Shown one piece after another: positions 58,336 to 64,000 of a stretch of DNA of 64,000 nucleotides. Both the position numbers and the translations under genes were made by a program. The DNA is taken from contig NZ_FWFP01000009.1 in the NCBI RefSeq assembly GCF_900172215.1, positions 124,001 to 188,000 of the forward strand. The letters are read 5' to 3'. Within the stretch, counting starts at the first letter, position 1, and each line of letters starts with the position of its first letter. The notes beneath the pieces are model-generated. The model searched no databases. It saw only the letters and a program-made list of their open reading frames with translations, and was not told the DNA's origin. This DNA is from Ruegeria meonggei. GTDB lineage: Bacteria; Pseudomonadota; Alphaproteobacteria; Rhodobacterales; Rhodobacteraceae.

Positions 58336-61300
58336 ATGCATGTGCTGACATCCTGGTTCATACGCAACCCCGTCGCCGCCAACCTTATGATGGCATTGAT
58401 CCTTTTTCTTGGGGTGCAAACGCTACTGAATATCCGCATCGAGGGTTTCCCCCGTATTCCGCCGGAAAGCGTTACAATTGTGATCGAATACCCCGACGCG
58501 ACAGCAGAGCAGGTGGACGAGCTTGTCACTCAGAAGGTCGAACAAGCCCTTGAGGGGCTGGAGGGCGTGCGCAGTGTCACATCACAATCAGAAAACGAAT
58601 TCAGCACTGTCACCGTGCGGCGGGCGGGCGGAGAGAAGCTGCAGGCGGTTTTGGACCGGGTTCGCATTCGGATCGACGGATTAACCGATCTTCCGGACAC
58701 GGCCCGCCGCCCTGTCATCGAAGCGTCTGGCTTTGACTTTCCTGCACTGTATCTGAACCTTTACGGGCAAACAGACCCGGCCACATTGCAGACGTTGGCA
58801 CAACGGCTCAAAGAAGAGTTGTTGGCACAACCAGAGCTCTCGCGTTTGCAAATCTGGGGGTTGATCCCGCGTGAAATGCGGATCGAGATCGACCCGGTGC
58901 GGTTGCGCTATTATGGCCTGACAGTTTCGGATGTCACGCGCGCCATTGACCAGAACTCGCTCTCGTTTCAGGCCGGACGCCTTCGCACCGAAGGCGGCAC
59001 CATTTTTCTGCGCGCCGACAACCGAGCAAAATATCGCCCGGAATACGCGTTGCTACCAATCATTGAACGCAGTGATGGCTCTTTTGTCTCGCTCGGGGAT
59101 ATCGCGACCATCGAAGACGGGTTTCAGGACGGTGAATATCTGTTTCGCCTGAACGGCCATCCGACGGTTGGTATGGAAGTTCTGGTCGGGCAGAAAGAAA
59201 ACCTGTTGGAAATCAGCGATGTAGTACGCAGCACCGTTGAAGAATTCAGTCGTCAGTTGCCAGGTGCAATTCAAGTCGACGTCTGGGGTGATAGCTCCGG
59301 ATACATCGCTGACCGCCTCGCCCTTTTACGGTCGAACGGAGTGCAGGGGCTGATACTTGTAACGCTTATGCTGTCCCTGTTCCTGAACGTGCGATTGGCC
59401 TTTTGGGTTGCAATGGGCATTCCGGTTTCAGTCATGGGCGCGATCGCGGTCTCAGGCTCAAAATGGGTGGATTATTCACTGAACGATGTCACCACGTTTG
59501 GCCTGATCATCGCGTTGGGGATCTTGGTCGATGACGCCGTTGTCGTTGGTGAGAGTGTTTTTGAAGAGCGTCAGAAAGGCAAGGACGCCATCAAGGATAC
59601 AGAACGCGGCGTGAAACGCGTAGCGGTCGCAACTGTATTTGGCGTGCTGACTACAATCGCCGCTTTCTTTCCGATGCTATTGATCGACAACCCGTTGGGT
59701 AAGGTACTAGCCGGATTTTCGGGCGTCGTAATCCTGACACTGATCTTCTCGCTCATCGAAAGCAAATTCATCCTGCCAGCCCATCTGGCGCACGTTCCAA
59801 TGGGACCTGGGCGCCGCTATCTGCTAACCCGGCTTTGGGGCCAGGTGCAGGATGCCGCTCAAGGGGGGCTGTATTGGGTTCGGGATCGCATCTACCAGCC
59901 AATGCTTGTCGCTGCAGTACGCCAGCGCTACGCCGTGTTGATCCTGTTCATTGCCGCGGCGACCCTGGGGCTTGGACTGATGTACAAAGGCAAGGTCAGA
60001 ACCGTGTTCTTCCCCGAAGTCCCGGGACAGATCATCACGATGAATGTTGAAATGGATGCTCGTGCGCCCTTTTCGCTGACACGCGCCAATGTAGACAGAA
60101 TTGAGAGCGCACTGAACGACCTGAACACCGAACTTGCCGACGATGCGGGCATGAGCACTCTGCCCGTTCGGTCTGTGTTCACCATTATCAGCGGTGCTGG
60201 CGAGGCGCAAATCTATGCCGAAATGATCCCGGTAGGCGAACGCCCAAATGTGCCGATCCTGAGAGTCGTGCGCGACTGGCGAGATCGGGTGGGCGATGTT
60301 GAAGGGGCAACTGAATTGGAATTCACCGGATCAGAGGCGCTCGCCGGTGGCTTTCGTATTCGCTTGATGTCCAAGGATGAAGATTTGCTTGAACAGGCCA
60401 GTGCCGAGATAAAAACATTTCTGTCAAAGATTGAAGGTGTGACGAACGTTCGGGATGGTCTTGTCGGAGGTCAGCCTGAGCTGAAACTGCGACTGCGCCC
60501 GGACGCGCGGAACCTTGGGTTCAACTCGGAAACCCTTGCCACTCAGATCGGATACGGATTTGGCGGCGCAGAGGTGACAAAGGTCAGGCGCGAAGGGTCC
60601 GAAATAAAGGTCGTTGTCCAGAACGCGCGTGAAGACAGCGATACACTGGCTGATCTGATGCAGACACAATTGCGCAGCGCGTCGGGTGCCTGGGTGCCGT
60701 TGGAGACCGTTGCCGAAATCGAAGGCTCCTATGCATCAGGTGTCGTCAACCGTCGGGACAGCAAACGCATGAACATTGTTGCCGCTTCCATCGATCGCAC
60801 GCTTGTCGCCCCTGAAGAGGTCGGACAGGCCGTGTTTGAGACTTTGGTTCCTGAGCTGCGCGCAAAATACCCCAGCGTGACCGTCCTGGCCGCAGGCGAG
60901 CTGGAGGAAATGTCTGATATCAGTGGCGGCTTGAAGCGCGCCCTGCTTTTGGCCGCGGTTTTGATCTATGTACTGATGGCCGTGCCATTGAAAAGCTACT
61001 GGCAACCCTTTGTCATTCTGGCGATCGTCCCCTTTGGCTTTGTCGCAGCCGCTGTTGGTCATCTGATCATGGGTGTTTCGCTCTCTCTGTTTTCCTTTTT
61101 TGGTATGCTTGCACTGACCGGTGTCATCGTGAACGACAGCCTTGTTATGATCACCCGTTACAATCAGGCGCGCGACGAAGGTCAACCTGTCGACGCTGCA
61201 TTGCACTCGGCTGGAGTCGGGCGGTTTAAGGCAATTTTCCTCACCACCGCAACCACCGTAATCGGCCTGCTACCTTTACTGACCGAGACATCAGAGCAAG

Positions 61301-61464
61301 CCCAGTACCTGATCCCAGCCGCAATCTCTTTGGCCTACGGTGAGCTTTTTGGCACTGCTCTGATGCTGGTGTTAGTCCCTGCGCTGATTGCTATCGCCGA
61401 AGACGTTATCGGCCTCTTCAAAACCACTCCCCTGCACCCTGCCGCCCAAGGGACATCAGTATGA
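58336..61464 (+). CDS. RND family efflux transporter permease
   Basis: A 1042-aa inner-membrane pump of usual length, with two 6-helix blocks and large periplasmic loops. The N-terminus is SWFIRNPVAANLMMALILFL; TM4 has GLIIALGILVDDAVVVGES (proton-relay Asp pair) and the second half MLALTGVIVNDSLVMITRYN. The type is close to the AcrB/HAE-1 family with the short N-terminus typical of alphaproteobacterial members. The substrate is unknown. It works with the preceding adaptor and is overlapped by the DUF2141 gene by 4 bases. Confidence 0.93.
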   Translation: MHVLTSWFIRNPVAANLMMALILFLGVQTLLNIRIEGFPRIPPESVTIVIEYPDATAEQVDELVTQKVEQALEGLEGVRSVTSQSENEFSTVTVRRAGGEKLQAVLDRVRIRIDGLTDLPDTARRPVIEASGFDFPALYLNLYGQTDPATLQTLAQRLKEELLAQPELSRLQIWGLIPREMRIEIDPVRLRYYGLTVSDVTRAIDQNSLSFQAGRLRTEGGTIFLRADNRAKYRPEYALLPIIERSDGSFVSLGDIATIEDGFQDGEYLFRLNGHPTVGMEVLVGQKENLLEISDVVRSTVEEFSRQLPGAIQVDVWGDSSGYIADRLALLRSNGVQGLILVTLMLSLFLNVRLAFWVAMGIPVSVMGAIAVSGSKWVDYSLNDVTTFGLIIALGILVDDAVVVGESVFEERQKGKDAIKDTERGVKRVAVATVFGVLTTIAAFFPMLLIDNPLGKVLAGFSGVVILTLIFSLIESKFILPAHLAHVPMGPGRRYLLTRLWGQVQDAAQGGLYWVRDRIYQPMLVAAVRQRYAVLILFIAAATLGLGLMYKGKVRTVFFPEVPGQIITMNVEMDARAPFSLTRANVDRIESALNDLNTELADDAGMSTLPVRSVFTIISGAGEAQIYAEMIPVGERPNVPILRVVRDWRDRVGDVEGATELEFTGSEALAGGFRIRLMSKDEDLLEQASAEIKTFLSKIEGVTNVRDGLVGGQPELKLRLRPDARNLGFNSETLATQIGYGFGGAEVTKVRREGSEIKVVVQNAREDSDTLADLMQTQLRSASGAWVPLETVAEIEGSYASGVVNRRDSKRMNIVAASIDRTLVAPEEVGQAVFETLVPELRAKYPSVTVLAAGELEEMSDISGGLKRALLLAAVLIYVLMAVPLKSYWQPFVILAIVPFGFVAAAVGHLIMGVSLSLFSFFGMLALTGVIVNDSLVMITRYNQARDEGQPVDAALHSAGVGRFKAIFLTTATTVIGLLPLLTETSEQAQYLIPAAISLAYGELFGTALMLVLVPALIAIAEDVIGLFKTTPLHPAAQGTSV

Positions 61465-61880
61465 TCAGAACGCTCATACACTCTGCATTTGCTACCTTGG
61501 CACTGACAATGCCTGCTGTAGCTGACGGTCTTAATGTGACCGTCGTTGGTATCCGGAATTCCAAAGGAAATATCGTGATCCTCATTTTTGATGATGCGCG
61601 CGCCTTTGACAACTTCGACGTCTGGAGTGCCGTCGACTATGTTCAGATCCCGTCAAGGAAAGGCAATGTCCGTCACGAGTTTGAGAACCTAACCAAGGGT
61701 CCTTACGCGGTTCTGTTGTTCCACGACGAAAACAGCGACGAAGACCTGAACATGACGGCGACGAAACTGTTGGAGGGCGTTGGTTCGACAGGAGCTCCAA
61801 ATCCTCAGGATGAACCTGATTTCAATGCCGCTTCGGTCTGGCCAGGTGATGTTAGTGTTCGGATCCACTATGATCAGTAA
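61461..61880 (+). CDS. DUF2141 family exported protein
   Basis: A 139-aa protein with a signal peptide (residues 1-22, AFATLALTMPAVADG) and the motifs VTVVGIRNSKGNIVILIFDD, VRHEFENLTKGPYAVLLFHD and ENSDEDLNMT, the DUF2141 pattern. It starts ATG 61461, overlapping the RND stop (ATGA). Periplasmic beta-sandwich of unknown role; its coupling to the pump is notable. Confidence 0.8.
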   Translation: MIRTLIHSAFATLALTMPAVADGLNVTVVGIRNSKGNIVILIFDDARAFDNFDVWSAVDYVQIPSRKGNVRHEFENLTKGPYAVLLFHDENSDEDLNMTATKLLEGVGSTGAPNPQDEPDFNAASVWPGDVSVRIHYDQ

Positions 61881-61886
61881 CCCGCT

Positions 61887-62759
61887 ATGCTGACGGATCG
61901 AGACTTAACGGTTGGCACGCTTTTGAGTGTGTTTCGCTGGCGTGTCGGACTTACGTGGGCACTGATCCTGTCTGAAACTGCTCTCACTGTTTTGATCCCG
62001 CTGTTCATCGGCTTTGCTATCGACGGGTTGCTGACCGAAGTATTTCAACCCTTCTTCTATCTGGGGGCACTTTTGATCGCCCTCATACTGATCGGCGTAA
62101 TCCGTCGAATCTATGACACTCGGGTTTATGGGAACATCCGTGTTGAGTTGGGTAAGGCGCTTGCATTTCGCTTTTCAAACTTACCGATATCGTCACTGAA
62201 CGCCCGGATCGGAATGGGCCGCGAATTGGCAGATTTCATGGAAGAAACACTGCCTTCGGCAATCGCCGGAGTTGTACAGTTTGTTGCCTCGGGTATCCTG
62301 TTATTCTACTTTTCTCCTACGCTAGCCCTTTCGGCCTGTGTAGTGCTCTTTGGAATGATATCCGTCTATACGCTGTTTCATTCAACATTCTGGCGCTGGA
62401 ACAGGGCGCTGAACGAGCAGGTAGAGCAGCAAGTTCGCATATTGGAACAACGCAGCGACCGACCTACACACGTACACTTTAACAGACTGCGCCAGTTCGA
62501 AGTAAAACTCTCGGATACAGAAGCCGTTCTTTACGGTACGATCTTTGTTCTGCTGATCGGTCTGGTTCTGTTCAACCTTTGGTTTGCGACGCAACACCTG
62601 AGTGTGACGCCGGGGGCCATCTTTTCGATTGTCAGCTATTCTTGGGAGTTTGCCGAAGCCGCGCTGGCACTGCCGGTGACCTTACAATCATGGTCGCGCC
62701 TGTCTGAAATCACGACTCGCCTGGACCGCTCTAATGGGACAGCTCAACCGAGGACCTAG
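61887..62759 (+). CDS. ABC transporter six-transmembrane domain protein without ATPase
   Basis: A 290-aa membrane protein with six predicted helices (about residues 20-45, 50-75, 130-150, 152-172, 220-240 and 248-268) and the RRIYDTRVYGNIRVELGKAL and LNARIGMGRELADFMEETLP stretches of the ABC_membrane type-1 exporter domain. It ends after the sixth helix; there is no Walker A/B domain in the frame or directly downstream. It starts 6 bases after DUF2141 and completes the RND operon. The role is unknown. Confidence 0.75.
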   Translation: MLTDRDLTVGTLLSVFRWRVGLTWALILSETALTVLIPLFIGFAIDGLLTEVFQPFFYLGALLIALILIGVIRRIYDTRVYGNIRVELGKALAFRFSNLPISSLNARIGMGRELADFMEETLPSAIAGVVQFVASGILLFYFSPTLALSACVVLFGMISVYTLFHSTFWRWNRALNEQVEQQVRILEQRSDRPTHVHFNRLRQFEVKLSDTEAVLYGTIFVLLIGLVLFNLWFATQHLSVTPGAIFSIVSYSWEFAEAALALPVTLQSWSRLSEITTRLDRSNGTAQPRT

Positions 62760-62789
62760 AGGCCCTGATGCCGATCGCTGAGGTCTAAT

Positions 62790-62965
62790 TGCTAAACGCG
62801 GGTGGATGGCAGGATCACAGATGTCTCTTGCCGATATTACTTACGGTACACAGCTGTTTGCTACTTTACTGTCCAGCTTGATCGACCCGATTTACCGAAC
62901 CTGCGGGCTTACTATGACCGCTTGCACACGCCCCGGCTTACGCCGAGCGCGTGATAGTACATAAG
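62790..62965 (+). pseudogene. Glutathione S-transferase C-terminal relic
   Basis: One frame gives GWMAGSQMSLADITYGTQLF and, one base shifted, LRAYYDRLHTP then, shifted again, PAYAERVIVHK, which together match the C-terminal helical domain of GST proteins (SLADIxYG...NLRAYYDRLxxRPAYAERV). At least two frameshifts and no N-domain. The other bases between 62760 and 63234 show no gene. Confidence 0.5.
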
Positions 62966-63234
62966 CAACTTGAATTCCGACGTCCGGACTGCATCAAGCG
63001 CTACACACGAGCTGTACAGAGGTTCAAAGCCTTCGCTTCAGCAGAGGCCACGCCGGCAGGCAGAGACGTCGCGTACATGATCCGTTTAGGCCAACACACG
63101 CCCGAGATCGGTCCCTTCAATCAATTCGCTAAGCTGACCGCCCAGCTCCGATGTGATCGCTGAAACACCGCAGCGCACTCCAAACATTTCAGCACAACCC
63201 AACCGCCTCCAACAACAAATTGGGACTGCCATCA

Positions 63235-63861
63235 TCAAATTTGAGTATCGCACAGGCGTTCTGGCTTGTTCACACGGGTCCAGGTGGAGTCTTCTCCCAG
63301 ATGGTCCTTGCCGATGCTCGCACGAGTGGCCAATGACGCCGTTTCAAAAATCGGAACACTGCCGGTTAGCGCGGACGACACTACCAGATTGATCGCCTCA
63401 TTCACACTGGATCCATGATAAGCGCGCGCCGCAAGCTGATTGGGGGATTTCACGGAAAAGATCAGATTGACCGACTGCCCCATCTCGGGATCGTACAAGT
63501 ACCCAGTATGCGTGTCGGGTTCTTTGTCAGCAGGGGCGAGATCGGTGACGATGGTGCTGTTGCAGATCTTTTGTCCCCAGTTGAGGATACCGGGGTTCAG
63601 AGTATCCAGTGCATTTGAGTTTCCCTCAAAAGTGACGAGCCTGCCGCAGAGTTTATTGGACTGCCCCATACAGGGTTCAATAAAGACGATGCTGGCCTTG
63701 TCATCCAGGCGCCAGTACCCCTCAAGAGGGCTGAGGGTTCGCGTCACGATTTCAGCGTCCTGGTTTTGCGACGTGCAGGCGCTCACCATGATCGCGGCAA
63801 TTGTTACGTGAAGCCCCTTTACCAAAGAAGGGCATTTCGCGCCGGCAACCTTAATGTTCAT
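63235..63861 (-). CDS. DUF2147-type lipoprotein
   Basis: A 208-aa protein. From ATG 63861 (AGAGAGA site upstream; a GTG at 63882 opens the frame earlier) it has an N-terminal hydrophobic segment ending IMVSACTSQ, a lipobox-like Cys. The mature part has LSPLEGYWRLDDKASIVFIE, LCGRLVTFEGNSNALD and TGYLYDPEMGQSVNLIFSVK, the DUF2147 pattern. The family is of unknown function, in the envelope. It lies at the right edge; the last 118 bases of the window show no gene. Confidence 0.7.
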   Translation of the reverse strand: MNIKVAGAKCPSLVKGLHVTIAAIMVSACTSQNQDAEIVTRTLSPLEGYWRLDDKASIVFIEPCMGQSNKLCGRLVTFEGNSNALDTLNPGILNWGQKICNSTIVTDLAPADKEPDTHTGYLYDPEMGQSVNLIFSVKSPNQLAARAYHGSSVNEAINLVVSSALTGSVPIFETASLATRASIGKDHLGEDSTWTRVNKPERLCDTQI

Positions 63862-64000
63862 TTCTGTGTCTCTCTCTTTCACAATACTCTTTCAAGACAG
63901 ATAGTTGCCACAGATTGGGATGCCGCCCAGACGGTATGGAGATTGTGTGGAGAGTTTTTACGGCAGACGGAGAACCATTTCGTGTCGAATTTAAATCTCG

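Noticed and set aside
1..64000. CRISPR arrays, tRNA or rRNA genes
   Set aside because: No regularly spaced direct repeats with unique spacers and no cloverleaf or rRNA-like stretch were noticed by eye; a covariance-model scan was not possible.

Overview
The window looks like a chromosomal accessory segment from a marine alphaproteobacterium, most likely Rhodobacteraceae (Roseobacter group). That placement is an inference from gene content (TctCBA, several class III cyclases, DUF1537/OtnC, paired GFA proteins, FCD-type GntR), dense operons with 4-base overlaps and moderate G+C. There is no rRNA, tRNA or CRISPR array.

Layout. 0-9.6 kb: a Tat-signal nitroreductase start at the left edge, then a divergent catabolic locus. 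One arm is GntR, Gfo/Idh oxidoreductase and an isopropylmalate-dehydrogenase-like enzyme. The other is TctC-TctB-TctA, an ABM-fold protein, an MBL-fold hydrolase, OtnK kinase and OtnC decarboxylase. Together they suggest uptake and breakdown of a four-carbon sugar acid or its lactone to DHAP. 9.6-29.4 kb: a mixed region bounded by two direct copies of a ~0.2 kb element built of inverted 20-23-base iterons. It holds four class III nucleotidyl cyclases (two with TPRs), two SAM methyltransferases, two GFA zinc proteins, a homocysteine S-methyltransferase-like protein, a metal-site-less M24 protein, ArsR/AHSA1, a TyrA-like dehydrogenase, an esterase and a LysR/permease pair. 29.7-34.4 kb: glutathionyl-hydroquinone reductase, hemerythrin, a 59-aa HTH protein, a membrane protein and a nuclease-like gene with two in-frame stops. 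34.8-39.4 kb: a TetR regulator with twin operators, divergent from a copper/envelope operon (YceI, DUF5519, Cys/His-rich protein, DUF411, cytochrome c, CopC, CopD). 40-52 kb: PlsC, integrase and antitoxin relics, a 2OG-oxygenase/isochorismatase-like/HIBADH-like operon with divergent LysR, a DMT exporter, ArsR with a nonsense-mutated VOC gene, OYE/LysR, XRE-cupin/GNAT and a solitary iron-binding protein. 52.4-56.2 kb: an IS30 element, a large TPR protein and a decayed IS6-type transposase. 56.5-64 kb: TetR with a divergent RND pump operon (adaptor, pump, DUF2141, ATPase-less ABC membrane domain), a GST relic and a DUF2147 lipoprotein.

The features most worth follow-up are the paired iteron elements, the apparent isomerase-free tetronate route with a Tyr-to-Phe dehydrogenase, the M24 protein lacking all metal ligands, the cyclase cluster and the two genes with in-frame stops. 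All functions are read from motifs and context; no database search was possible.
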